From the NCBI GenBank assembly GCA_016801845.1, contig CM028906.1, positions 11,866,501 through 11,930,500 of the forward strand: a DNA stretch of 64,000 bases, written 5' to 3'. The position numbers and the translations under genes were made by a program. The stretch is from Polydactylus sextarius. Its lineage: Eukaryota > Chordata > Actinopteri > Polynemidae. Below, one piece after another: positions 51,730 to 63,387 of the stretch. The notes under the pieces were generated by a model. The model worked only from the letters and a program-made list of their open reading frames with translations. It ran no database searches and was not told the DNA's origin. Numbering within the stretch: the stretch's first letter is position 1; each line of letters starts with the position of its first letter.

Positions 51730-52420
51730 GCACTCAGATTTTAATGCAAATATAGTTTCCACACTCTGCCTCTAAAACTGACCAGAGCAATCTGGAACCT
51801 CCAACAAAATTATTCATTATGGAGAGTTTATAAATAATGAGAACTTTTAATTGAATCCATTCTGAGTTAAGAAGGCAGTGGAGATTCTTCAGGACTGTTG
51901 CAGTAGTCCAATCTTGATGCAATGAAGGCCAAGATCAGTATTTCAGTTTCAGCAAGGGCCAGAGCCAGCTGAGAAAAAAGTGCTTTAGTGATGAAGGAGT
52001 TTTACTCCAAGGTTGTGGATGTGCAGGAAAGGAGACAGAGCAGAGCTATTGCTGATTTTGATGAGAGATTTGGCATCAGCAATGATAATAGTGGATTATT
52101 CACAGTTTTAGTTTTGAGAAAGTTGACTTGTATACATAACTTAAAATGTTGGTTCACTTGATTGGAGTGAGTTGCAGTAGATATGTTTTCTTTAAGTGTG
52201 ACATTATTTTTCATGGTTTTGGATAGACATCTTAATTCTAATTAATAGAAATTAAATCCTGCAGCATACACTGATAGTTTAGACAGTTTGTTTGCCAGGT
52301 TCCCATGAAGAAATTGTGCTATCGATTTGTGAATAACTGATTGCCCTACACAAAGCTGTTTAATATCTTTTGGATGAACTACAACAATGACTCTGAGCCA
52401 AGCTATTAAAGCTTTTATAT
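51730..52420 (-). mobile_element. Decayed L2-type LINE fragment, minus strand
   Basis: On the minus strand bases near 51930-51893 read AFIASRLDYCNSP, a hallmark of the post-RT region of fish L2-like ORF2 proteins. Upstream in the same orientation, QVNFLKTKT (about 52130-52100) matches the expected preceding motif. The words between them (GTGGATGTGCAGGAAAGGAG on the plus strand, GAGTGAGTTGCAGTAGA) also fit the family. Frameshifts and stops separate the motifs, so it is dead. The stretch from about 52220 to 52420 is assigned only loosely. Confidence 0.7.
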
Positions 52421-52422
52421 AT

Positions 52423-52442
52423 TTAAAAAAAAAAAAAAAAAA
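52423..52442. repeat. Poly(A) run
   Basis: About nineteen consecutive A on the plus strand, directly beside the minus-strand LINE fragment. Its orientation is opposite to that LINE's expected tail, so it is probably independent. Confidence 0.85.
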
Positions 52443-53069
52443 GACGGTTGCTAACAAGTTGCTAAATGAGACTACAGCGATCCTCTGGGACGTTACATGT
52501 CATCTTGCCAAACCTAAAAACCAATCTCTTTACTAGTCTGCTTTTACAGCCTTGTTGTGTTTCCACTTACACTGATCCCAAATGGTGCTATTCTTCTAAG
52601 AGGTAAGGCTTTTTGAAGAACACAAAACCATGCCAAACCAAATTACAAGTGAAAAGCTTAGTGGTGTTAAATTCCAGCAGCCATGGCGTTTCATGACATT
52701 TGCAGGCTGTTTTGAAACCTAACTTTAGCCTTTTATGTCTGAGAATTGATGTTAGGCTTCAAAAATCATAATGCTATTCATTTGTTAAGATGACAAAAAA
52801 AAATTGCACAAAATTAGTAAGTATCATAAGCTTTTGTTTGTCAGAGTTTGTCTTTTTCAAAAGCTAATGGAAAACTCCTTCTGGTCTTTTGTTGAGAGAA
52901 CCATGCTGACTTTTGGATTGCTCTACAATGCATGTGCAAGGCTTGTTCAACACTAATGTATAGATATCATTCTAATGTAGTGTATGTTTTGATATTTGGT
53001 ATTATAAGGCCTAACTAGATGTGAGTCAGTTGTAGACGTGTCACATGAATAATGACAGAGTTTGACATG

Positions 53070-53345
53070 GGGACTTGGGCCTGCAGAAAAAGCCTGAACC
53101 TGACCATGTGGAGACTGGATGTTCTCCTAGTGTCTGGGTACAGATTTCCTCAGGGTACTCTGGTTTCCTCCCACAACCCATTGACATTTAAGTTAAGTGG
53201 ACTGGAGAGTCTAAATCACCTGCTTGTGTGGAAGTGAGTGTGAATGGCTGAATCCATATTTTGAAGAGCATGTGTGTATGTGCACTCAGTGATGGACTGA
53301 CCAAAAGTTCGAAGTGTACTCTACCTCTCATCCCCATAACTAAGA
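53070..53345 (+). mobile_element. Diverged SINE copy (same family as 42918-43307)
   Basis: The ordered words GTGGAGACTGGATGTTCTCC, ATTTCCTCAGGGTACTCTGG, TTTCCTCCCAC, GTGAGTGTGAATGGCTG and GTGATGGACTGACC follow the same backbone as the 42.9-kb SINE. The tRNA-like 5' part is barely recognisable and there is no clear target-site duplication, so this is an older insertion. Confidence 0.7.
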
Positions 53346-56300
53346 ATAAAATATACCATGTAGACAATTAAAGGTTGGATGATTCACAGAGAGAAAATGA
53401 AAGATAGATGATGAGATATAGAATTTCTAAGAAACATGTTTCCTTAGTAACCTGGTTAAATTTGCTGAATAAAACCCAGAAGTTCACTTTTATCAGCAGT
53501 AGCAAACAAAAACAGCATTTCTTGTTATTTGCTGTTTTCCTATTTTTAAAATATCTGTCCATCAAACACTGATTCTAATATATATACATATTAGAGTAGA
53601 AAGCATACCCTAAAACTAGGACTCAAACACATATGCTCATACACTCATGGGGACACAAATATTGTACTGTATATGACAGCTGCACTGATGTCGCAGGTGC
53701 CAACTGTGCCTGTGTGCACATGCAGGCAAGATATGAAAACTTTTTAAAAAAGTAAACGATGTTATTCTTTCTCACGTCAAGATAATTTTGTTGTACAGTT
53801 GACTTGTGCTTCTTTGTTTTCCCTGTGCGTTTCTTAAGAGATTTCTAAAACTGCACTGAATGTATATAAGATAGACGAACACACTTTGTGCATTGGTCAG
53901 TTGACCATCTTGCCATCCTGTTGTTTGTGTAAAGCAACTAAATGAGATTTAGAATGAGTAACCTGGAGCAAACTCTCACTCTATATATAAGTGCAAAGTA
54001 GAGAGCAGCAGAGAGAAACATTTCAATTCAGCTTGGTGCACTCTTACTTTTCTGTCGTATGAAGCATTTCTATATGTTAGTGGATGGGAGTCCTACTATG
54101 GTAGCTGTGTAATTGAAAGGTAACATGGCATCTCCACAGAAACCTGTTTGACATATCAGAAAGGTCGAAGTACAGGTACCTTTGAAATAATAATACTGTA
54201 ATAACTCAGTGATGATGCAACACTAAGTGACACTTAAGTTAAGAGAAAATAGTCCTATGTATAATAATAATAATAAGAACTATAGGATTATGAGGAGAAA
54301 ATGACACCATGCACAGCTTTATAACTCTTCCTTGATGCATACAGTTCTGTTTAGTTTTGTCCTTTTCACAGGATAAAATGGTTGTTAAAATTCTATTGGA
54401 ATAAACTGGAAAAGTGGAAAGTATTCAGTTGTTTATGACTTCCAACCAGGATTCAAATAATTTGTCCTGTAAAGTGCCACTCAACAGGATCTCTCCACTC
54501 CCCCATTAAAAAAAAAAAAAAAAATCACATGCACACTCTTATTATTGCTGATGTGTATACGTATGTGCACAGCAGTTAATGTGAGCCGACAGGCTAAAAA
54601 CAAACTATATGAATAAAACATGGAAGATAGTCTTTTCATCTTTGCTGTGCTTTTCTAAAGCTCATTACTTTGGCTGCACTCCTTTCTGTGTCTGTTTATG
54701 CTTCTGCCTCTCTCCCTTGCTTACGTCCTCCATATCTCTTCATGGCTCCGTTTCTGCTCAGTCACACTAGACCCAAGGGCACAACCTTGAAACCTTGGCA
54801 AACTGCAGCACCTTCATTAGAAAGGTTTTAATGACAAAGACTATGATTTAAAAACAGGTTGTTATTTCATATTTATTTCCCAAATGACAATTTACTTGGT
54901 GTTTTTGAGCATAAAACATTTTCTAATATCCTCAGTGAAAAGTAAACAAGTAAATTACAGCATGACAAATTTAGGTTTATGCTCTTTATGCTGAGTTGTG
55001 TAGACTACTGCAAGCATCGGAGCTTTTACAGGGACAAATTGTACAAAATTTCAAAAGACTCAGGAGATACTGCCAGTTTACTGAGTCAGAGTTTTTTTTT
55101 TTTTTTTTTTTGCACTGACATGTAAATGATTTTGCAGTTGCACAAGACTTTCAGGAGTTTATGTTGTTGACAAATAGGTCACAGAAACACAGTAATCATA
55201 TTACATGGGATATTACAATACATATAAATATATTTTGTACAAAATGAGTGAATGAAATCTGGAGACATGGTGACAAAAGTGTTGCATGAAGAATACCTGT
55301 GTGAATAAAAATAAACTGTGTTGTTTTGTTTGTTTTGTTTTTGGGGGTAGCGATAGGGCAAATAAAATTTTGTTTTTTAAACACTTTAATGTCAATCCAT
55401 AACAGCAATTTATCCTTGGCTTGCAGAATAACTTTCCACAAAATGTAATTGATTCATTGATTCTTGGTATATCTTATTAGTCAGAAATAATAGAGTTGAC
55501 AATTGTCTCCCTGACAAAAGCAGCAGTTTGACATAAATGTCTGACTGAAAGCCAACGAATTGAGGAGAATTATAAGAAATGAAAAATGAAATGTTGAATG
55601 AATTGATGTTGTTTCTACATAACAGAATCTGCAGGCTAGTAATAAGAAATGTCAGCTAACTCTATAAACCAACCTTGATATGGTTGGATTTTTCTACATG
55701 GGTAGAACACCATAGTTGAACATGACAGCATAACAGACTTGACCAGGGTCACAGTGGAGAGGTTATAGTTGGTGCAAACAACCACTTCACTCCTCTTTTG
55801 CCAGGAGAGAAACATAAACTTGTAAACTCAACAGTACAATTAGTGACTGAAAGTGTTAGCTGTAGAAATGAACCGATCCAACTTTTTCATTCCCAATATC
55901 TGTTCCAGTACCTCACCTTGGGATGTCTGCCAACATTGACCATTGATCTAAAATCAGTGATTTTCTTTTTCAAATTCAAAGTTTGTAGGTGACATTGTGT
56001 GAAGCTCACTGGGATCATTTTTATGTTCAGTAACATGAGACCCAGCCTGCTGTGACTGACTGTGACTGATATAACCAATGCTGAAATAGAAAAACTGTAC
56101 ATTGTAATGGCATGGGTAAAGAACTACATTTAATATGGTTATGGCTGATACCCAGTCTGCTTACTGTGGTCAATACTGGCAGTGGAGCCAATAGAGTATC
56201 AGTTCAGTGCATTCCACCATGGTTGAAATAACTTTTCATGGTTTTAAAATAGAATCAAGAAATTTTACCCATTTGCAATCAAACTCAGCCTTTAGACCAT

Positions 56301-57030
56301 GTGCTGCTCAAACATATCTGCTTCAACCAGCCACACAGTGCAAACCTATGTCAGATCAAACTGCCAAAAGAAGAAGAGAACATGCTCCTTCCCTCAGCAA
56401 TCACTGTTCTCTCTCAAGTTTAAATCCCCTTTGCACTGCCATTGTTGTTCCATCATGTGTTACAACATCTGCTGGTACCATACTCCCCATGTAGTGCTGC
56501 TGGTTAATGCATCAAAGTGAGGATTCAGCACTATGGTTTTCAAGTCCTGGTTTGAACTTGAAGCAGCTGCAGAGGGAAAGATTTTGTCTGCTCTAAAGTC
56601 GCAGAAACTCAATGGGAGATAATACTGGGGTGCCAGATCAAGACATACAACTGAAAAATGTATTTTGGAAGCCTGTCCTCTGCCATTCCAATAAAAATCC
56701 TCATATGCTTTGGTTGCCTCTGCTTTTCTTCTGCAATAAAGGGCAAAAGGAACACTGAATAAGGCTTAGAAAAATAGTTTATTAACATATTTTAGAAAAG
56801 GATTTATGGTAGTAGTATGGATCAGGTGCAACTCTTTACAAATTCTTTATGTATTGCATCCTATAAGGGTTCATCCCCAGAGAATCTCTGAGAAACCATC
56901 ATCTGTGGTAAGCAGCAGCAGTATACCTTTATAAAAATCTATTTTTTCGTTTATGGCTGTGTGCGTGTGTGTATGAGCAAGAGAGGATAAATAATTTAGT
57001 TGAATCAATGCTCGATGGGATAGAGGCAGC
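53346..57030. other. Non-coding desert
   Basis: No exon or RNA gene recognised. Homopolymer runs lie at 54508-54525 (A) and 55092-55111 (T). The frames at 56207-56520 have no known motif. Confidence 0.5.
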
Positions 57031-57225
57031 AAGTTCCAGGGCATCAAGGGCAAGGGTTAGAAAACTCAGATATATCAAAGACATGACCACAGAACTTACT
57101 TTCTCTGCATTTGTTGATAACTTGTGTTCAATACCAGATCAAAAAGTGCACAGAAAGTAAGTTCTGTGGCCATGTCTTTGATATATCTGAGTTCACTAAG
57201 CCCCACTCCTGGTTCCATGGAACTC
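57031..57225. repeat. Inverted repeat with 47-bp arms, 37-nt spacer
   Basis: Left arm 57063-57109 and right arm 57147-57193 are inverted copies with only two mismatches in 47 bases. Weaker similarity continues outward to about 57031 and 57225. Because of the symmetry, both strands encode nearly the same peptide (RYIKDM, T or A, TELTF) in overlapping short frames. It could be an inverted duplication or a small foldback element. Confidence 0.92.
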
Positions 57226-59990
57226 AGTGTCTCCAAGGAGTGTGGGTCAGCTTCTCTGTGACCTATGGTTTGTCCAGTGTCTAGTTTGCACAAGTAAGGT
57301 TAAAGTAGTCTACTAAAATATGCACTCACATATTTTTGATTGGCCAAAGCAATTTTTATTGAAAGGCTAAAGCTTTGTTTTTTTTTCCTCATGCAAGTAA
57401 GGAATACACAGCAAGGATGATTTTAAATACTAAGGTCGTCTAATGTGTGTGAAGCCAAACAGCAGGCTCATTTCAGAAGTATTTAAAAAGGATCAGCACA
57501 AGATCCATTTCTTAGATTGATAATCGCTCCAAAGAGCATCGCGGCGGCAGTCCAGGATACACAGACCAAACAAACACATTTAGAGAAATATTCATGAGCC
57601 TGTTGCACAAAACAGACAAAACCAGGGACTGACAGCTGTCTTTAAATCACAGACAGAAGTAGAGATGGAAAGACAGAGAAGAAGAGGGGAGAGATCATCA
57701 AAAAAATAACATATATTTTTTGTTGTGTACATACTTTCTTTCATTATTTCCTTTGATTGTTCTTTCTTTCAATTATTTTTTTTCCTGCTGTATTATATAA
57801 CAGTGGTGATGTAATGAATGAATGTTTTCTTCTTTTCGCTCCCTGAGGACAAAGTGTATAAGACAGACAAAAGAGAAGCTGTTCTTGTAATGCAGACACA
57901 TGTAAAATACTGTCCAGGATATGCACTTTGTGCTCGAGTTATATTCTCGTGTGATTGTGTCTATTTGAAGATAAAATTTTTTTAGTATCATTGGCTCCTC
58001 AGGGCAGTGTCACGATGTGGCTGCTCTTTGAACGATAACAGACTCATGTTGGCCGTGTTACCGTGGCAGCAATGGAGACTCGCGCTGAGTCCAGACATCC
58101 CAACCATGCTGCCAGGGTTCATGTCCAGATTTGTGGAAGGATCAGTGAGGCTCAGACACAAGGGAAAGAAATGGAAATGATGGATAGGGTCACGGAATGC
58201 AGTTGTTGTGTGTTCGTTCCACTAGGCCCTGTCGTAGAAGTTACATTGGAGGGTTTGTCAAAATGATTTTATAGATTCATACTAAAAATACAGGTACAAC
58301 AGGGATACTCACACTTAAACATTAACAATGGGTGTTTCTATACTGCCTTTAAGCAAACTGCTGAGTTCGTCTGACTGCTTCAATGGTGCTCCTTAGTGTC
58401 CCACATTAGGAGATTACAATTGTATGAGGCAGCTGTTGGATATAAAGCTGGATGCTGCCAAAGACTTTCTTTGTCAGCCGTCTCCATAAAGTTTAAAAAT
58501 AATTGGCATCCCTCGTCTGCCACGCACTGATGTATACATTTACTCCGGGTTAACTGCAAAACCCAAGCTGGTTGTCATTATGGATGCATTTATCTGTGTT
58601 TAATGCTTTATGAACTCTTAAAAGAAGTTGGGTTACTTGTGCTTGAAAACTTTCTTCAATAATTCAACTATAACAAGTATATGTATATATTAGCTATATT
58701 ACTGACAAGCACAGGGGGTCATGGGCCAATGCCTCTATATGAAGTTTGTATTAATATCCCTAGTTTCACACTTTAATAAATTAATTAAAAGATCCTCATG
58801 AACACAAACAACCTCAAACAGAAGTAAAATAAAAGAGAGGGCATATAAACTGATCAAAAACGGACACAAAACAACTATAAAAGACATGACTGCATCATTT
58901 GTATGTGCTATATATATGAAAATATGTAAACAATTATGGTATATTTCCTTATATTGTGTATCTAACATATGCAGTGGAATTCCTTACATGCCAGTGCCAA
59001 ACAACAAATCTTGAAACGTTTTTGAGCAGATCTTGATTAATTTGTCATGTACATGTCAAGTACATTCGAGTGGACATTCAATTGACACAAATATAACCAA
59101 TCAATGAACCCCCTTGGCTGTCTGAGTTTTTTTTTGTTTGTGTGTTTGTTTGTTTGTTTGTATTTGTTTGTTTTGTTTCGTTGATTTGCTTTCACCCCCA
59201 TGGCCAAGCAGCATGTCTATAGTTACAGTTTCTTACATGTCTGCGATATTCACTGTGTTGAATCTCGCCACTGCAAAGCCTTGACTAGATAGCGGGTCAT
59301 GCAGATAAAATAATTTCTGTGACAGACATCCTATATGAGATATAGAACCTGCCACTATACTAATATTTACATTCTATTGGTGGCATATCTATGAAATTGC
59401 TTGCTTGTGTTTATATTGTACATTCAAAGTATTTCAAATTCATAGCTGTTGTCTCCAAAATAGGGACTGAAATTTATGGAAATGTACCCTTTCAAAATCA
59501 GAGGGCCTATCCCATCCTTATCCTCACTCATGCCTCAGCTTGAGGACACTATTTTTGAGGCTTTATATACATGTTTTTTTCTTATTTTTGCACTGAAGAA
59601 TGAAAACATCTACATCTTACCTGTTATAATTATTTACATGTCAAGGATGCCAAGTTCTTATTATTCATACCTGCTTTTCATATCTCCTAAGTGAAAATTA
59701 GATCGTTATCATTAGTTCTGGATGTGGACCACACCTCCACCTCCTTTTTTTATTTTGTCACCTATCTCGCCTATCTTTGTGTGGTCCATAATAGTTATAC
59801 CAGTCAATTTAGACATGATACAGCCATCATATCACTAAAACTAGGACTACATCTAAATTGTCGCTGTGTATATAGACATGGTGAGTGGCAAAATAAGCCA
59901 TAAAGTTATGTTTCTACAAAGTTTAGAAAATGTTTTTATTATTTTCTGCATTCACTGTAATGGTGCAGCAAGGCATAAATGTATGGACAT
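57226..59990. other. Non-coding desert
   Basis: No exon, RNA gene or clear mobile element recognised. A TTTG-type tract lies at 59127-59177. Confidence 0.5.
59127..59177. repeat. (TTTG)n microsatellite, imperfect
   Basis: TTTG units with small interruptions. Confidence 0.85.
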
Positions 59991-59999
59991 TCATGTCTT

Positions 60000-60260
60000 A
60001 CAGTTTTTCTTAGTCACTTTGGTGCATTTCTCAATTCATCATTAACATTTGCTCATCAGTTAGTGCATTTCTCAAAACAATAAGTGCAAACTGCACCACA
60101 TAGTGGATTAGCTGCAAAAGCATGTATCTTTGTCAAAATGCATAGTTTATGTCTCAAAAGCAAGTATTTATGTTAGTGAAACTGTCAGTACAATCAGAAT
60201 GTCAAGTCAATACATCATTGTTTATGAATAAGGTAGTCAGATGACTTTGTCATGTTGTCA
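60000..60260. mobile_element. Probable DNA-transposon remnant
   Basis: The block starting ACAGTTTTTCTTAGTCACTT and GGTGCATTTCTCAATTCATC, then TGCATTTCTCAAAACAATAA, CTGCACCACATAGTGGATTA and GTCTCAAAAGCAAGTATTTA, matches a dispersed fish element from memory, with repeated GTGCATTTCTCAA motifs near its end. I found no opposite inverted terminus within about 800 bases, so it is truncated or the far end has decayed. The superfamily is not certain. Confidence 0.45.
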
Positions 60261-61345
60261 GTTATGACAGTTTACTCTAGGTATTTTCTAATGCAAAGAT
60301 TAGGATCTTGCTAACATTTTGTATCTCCCACAATCTAGTAGCATTATTTGCAATCAACATGGTGCAAATGCCATCTTCAGGGCACAGTAGTTCTCTCAAC
60401 ATTTTGCTTCACTCTTCATCAGTCATTGTTTATCTTCAGTCTCAGTCATTGCAACACTATGATTGATAACGTGGTCTACAATACTGTTGCCCTTATTTCA
60501 CCTGGAACATACCTGTTTACTCCTGTTTACTTCCTCTTCCCAGAGCTACCAACTTTTCCAAAAACCTTGGAGTGAGATCTGATGTGGGCAACCAAAACTG
60601 GGGTGGGGGTATTAAATGTGTGCAAAAGCAAGAAGACTTTATAATTTGATCAAGATTTGTTTTTGTTTTTCAACCCGCAGTGACTGACAGAGAAGAAGAA
60701 ATTCATTTGATCGCAAAAAAATTGTGAAGACATTTTGAACTTTTCAAGAAGATAGCAGATATGTTATGGTGTGCTAATAAAAAAATCGGTACATCACATG
60801 ACTGCTCATTAGTCCTATTAGCTCAGCTACTAAGTAGATGTGCTCTAACACCAGATATCTGGGTTTGTGTCCAGGTTGTGGTAATTTTTCCTATTGAGAT
60901 GTTTGTTTGTTTTAAGGAAGTACATTGATTTTGTATATTTACACATTGTCTTTCCATTTCTGAGTTAGAAATGGTAAAAAAAAGATGTGATTGCTCTTGA
61001 GAGTCAGCAGTCACCCCATTAGTTAAAGAAAACACAAAACTGTAGCCAGTCCACTTTATCACTTCATTATGTTTGAGAAAATGTTCAGCTATTACTGATT
61101 TTAGTCGGAGAGAATAATTATTAAATGGTTAATATCCATTAAAAGCTGGTTGTTTTAATAAATATTAAATGACTACATGAAGGATTTTTTTTTAATTCAT
61201 TATTGATTTATTTATTTTGGTAAAACCCTAGTTCTATATGTATTCTTTCAGCTGCTATTGTCTGTTTTGTTGGACTAGATGTTAATATCCCTGGATTGTA
61301 CCCTTACAAGCCAAGGATGGAACCAGGTTGGTTTTGAAATGACTC

Positions 61346-61374
61346 GTCCTACCTTCTGACTCAGAAGGTAGGAC
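61346..61374. repeat. Perfect palindrome, 14-bp arms with 1-nt centre
   Basis: GTCCTACCTTCTGA, C, TCAGAAGGTAGGAC. A second overlapping palindrome follows at 61374-61388 (CTCAGAA, G, TTCTGAG). Confidence 0.92.
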
Positions 61375-61938
61375 TCAGAAGTTCTGAGCCATGCTGCCCC
61401 ATCGTGTGACTGGCATTTTTGGGTTTTAATAACATTCCCCAAAATGTTGCTGTATGCTGTGGAGCCTAAAAATGGATCTTTCAGTGTAACAAATACATAC
61501 AAAACAAACAACACAAAATTCTGCTTCTTCTCAGTCCCATAGCTCAGAGCCTGCAGCGGTGAAGCCAACCTGCTGTTGTGATATCAAACTGGTATTTGAC
61601 AAATTCACAGACACAGAGACATATTGCCCTGTACTGTATGACTTGTCATTAGTAATCAGTGCAGAAACTCCTCTCTGCCTCTACCTGCCACCTACCTTTA
61701 GGGGAAAAGGCGCACATAGCAATAGACTGTTGATATAAACTCTCTCAGCCTCTATGTGTCATATATACACACTCAAACACACACTGCGGACCCTTGACGT
61801 GTATGTGTCATTGTGTGCTTAAGTATGCATGTGTTTGTGTGCACACTTCTGCATTATTCATTAACCTCTTTGTTTTTTACTGATTCTCCCATCAGACCAC
61901 CAGTCTACTTGCATTAAGATAAGACTAAGACAGGCAGG

Positions 61939-61942
61939 CGCA

Positions 61943-61986
<44 letters not shown>
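61939..61986. repeat. (CA)n microsatellite
   Basis: About twenty-two CA units after a GCGCACGCGCA start. Confidence 0.95.
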
Positions 61987-61990
<4 letters not shown>

Positions 61991-62175
61991 CAGAAGGTAT
62001 ATGTCTGAATTCCAGTTTCATTACACAAGTCTTAATAGTTGTGGTAAAGATTCAGTAATTAATTGCCTCTGGTGAGAGGAACTGTATGCCTGAGGGAGGT
62101 ATGTATACTGCCTGCATGTCATTCACTTCACTATCAGGTACATAAGGGAAGGTGTTTATTACTGATAAAACATGA

Positions 62176-62565
62176 ATGTTTCAAGTCACCGTGGGGAAAC
62201 CTTGCATGCAGTTTCCTTTTGTTTGCAGCAGGTTAATAACTGAATTTTTTGAGCGACTCAATTTGAAACTTTACACTAATACAAGATGTGTGGGTGACAA
62301 CATTTTATGCAAGTCAGGTGTAATATTAGTTAGGTGCAGTACACAGGTAGCAGCCGAGCCAATGCTGATACAAGCCATTAACAGTAAATTAGATTACCAA
62401 TTAACCTCCTATGCTTCCATCCATCACATTGCATTAGTGCATACCTCCACTGGCTCGACAAAAATAACTTTGCTTTATAATTCAATGTCAGAAGGAGCAA
62501 GTGGCATAGTTGTCCAGGACCTAAAACCTACAGGGGTTCAAGTGGAGTGCATTATCAATCATTGA
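62176..62565 (+). other. 129-codon open frame, unrecognised, probably not a gene
   Basis: One of the longest uninterrupted frames outside the cadherin exon that is not low-complexity. It runs from an ATG at 62176 to a stop ending at 62565. The predicted product (begins MFQVTVGKPCMQF, ends VQVECIINH) has no signal peptide, membrane helix, zinc-finger spacing or other motif that I recognise. It precedes the Harbinger-like terminus by ~210 bases, so it may be part of a transposon-derived segment. A chance open frame is the likelier reading. Confidence 0.15.
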
Positions 62566-62778
62566 GCAATTACATTTGTAAGTCATAAGTAGAGCCTGAA
62601 TGTTACATTTCACTATGCCTCCTAGGAAAACTAATATCTCTGTGACAGATGGCTCCCTTCCACCTTTTGTGCACCCTGGCATACACATCTGGCCATGTTC
62701 CTGCTTGGAAGGGCTTCACATGAATGAGCGCTTCAACACCCAACTGTAGCACCCAGTTTACCTACTGGAAGTGTCTGT

Positions 62779-63000
62779 AAAGCCTGATTTATGCTCGCCC
62801 GTATCTGTTGATACGCAACGACGCAGAGCCCTCTGCGTTGTTACGTACCCTGTCTGACCCCCCTCTCCGTCAGCTTATGTGCATCTCCCCAACGTTTTAA
62901 CTATCTGTCGAAACGACGGAAAGCTCACGGAGACCGCAAGATCTGGTTGGTCAGGTAGAGTTACCCCATTTCTGGAATCTTGCTTTGCAATTTCTTCTTT
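62779..63000. mobile_element. PIF/Harbinger-like transposon terminus
   Basis: AGCCTGATTTATGCTC preceded by TAA (a possible target triplet) is followed by CpG-rich sequence: TACGCAACGACGCAGAG, CTCTGCGTTGTTACGTA, GTGCATCTCCCCAACGTTTT and TGTCGAAACGACGG. This order matches ends of fish Harbinger elements as I remember them. The subterminal arms 62812-62828 and 62831-62847 form a hairpin with two mismatches in 17. The matching right end was not found in the window, so the element is truncated or extends in a form I could not recognise. The inner boundary is approximate. Confidence 0.6.
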
Positions 63001-63387
63001 GTATTTCTTAAACATATTTAAAAAAGTAATACAACTATACAACTTTTTCTCAGGTTTGGCTCTGACATGATTTTGTTTATGAGGCACTTTGGTGTAACAT
63101 TCTCTGTTGTCACCTTCTCCGTGACACTGTGTAAAAAAACAGAAAGCAGGAAAAGGAAAACCCCTTTCATTAATGTTGTCAAAAGTTTTAGTCAGCCTTG
63201 GACATGTTTTGTGGCAGCAGCATATCCAAATTGAGAACTGATACAAACTACAACTGATACAAACCAGTATCATAGAAATAGAAAATATAAAAGAGTTACT
63301 GATTTCTACTGTTTTATTTATACGATAACTCCAAAGGGCACATTTCATTAACCTGTATTTAGTCTCTGTGCAGACATTTGACTGCAT
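62875..63387 (-). other. 170-codon open frame overlapping the Harbinger-like end
   Basis: The frame begins at the ATG ending at 63387 and stops at 62875, inside the Harbinger-like terminus. The C-terminal segment (MFKKYKEEIAKQD, then PDQPDLAVSVSF) is hydrophilic and comes from transposon-like DNA. The N-terminal half is Cys/Ile/Ser-rich and looks like AT-rich non-coding translation. No transposase or MYB/SANT signature is visible. Possibly a relic of an element-encoded frame, possibly chance. Confidence 0.2.

Larger units (their letters stand above)
60261..62170. other. Non-coding, with a perfect palindrome and a CA array
   Basis: No exon recognised. It holds the 29-base palindrome at 61346-61374 and the CA array at 61939-61986. 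Open frames (for example 97 codons at 61275-61568, minus) lack motifs. Confidence 0.5.
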
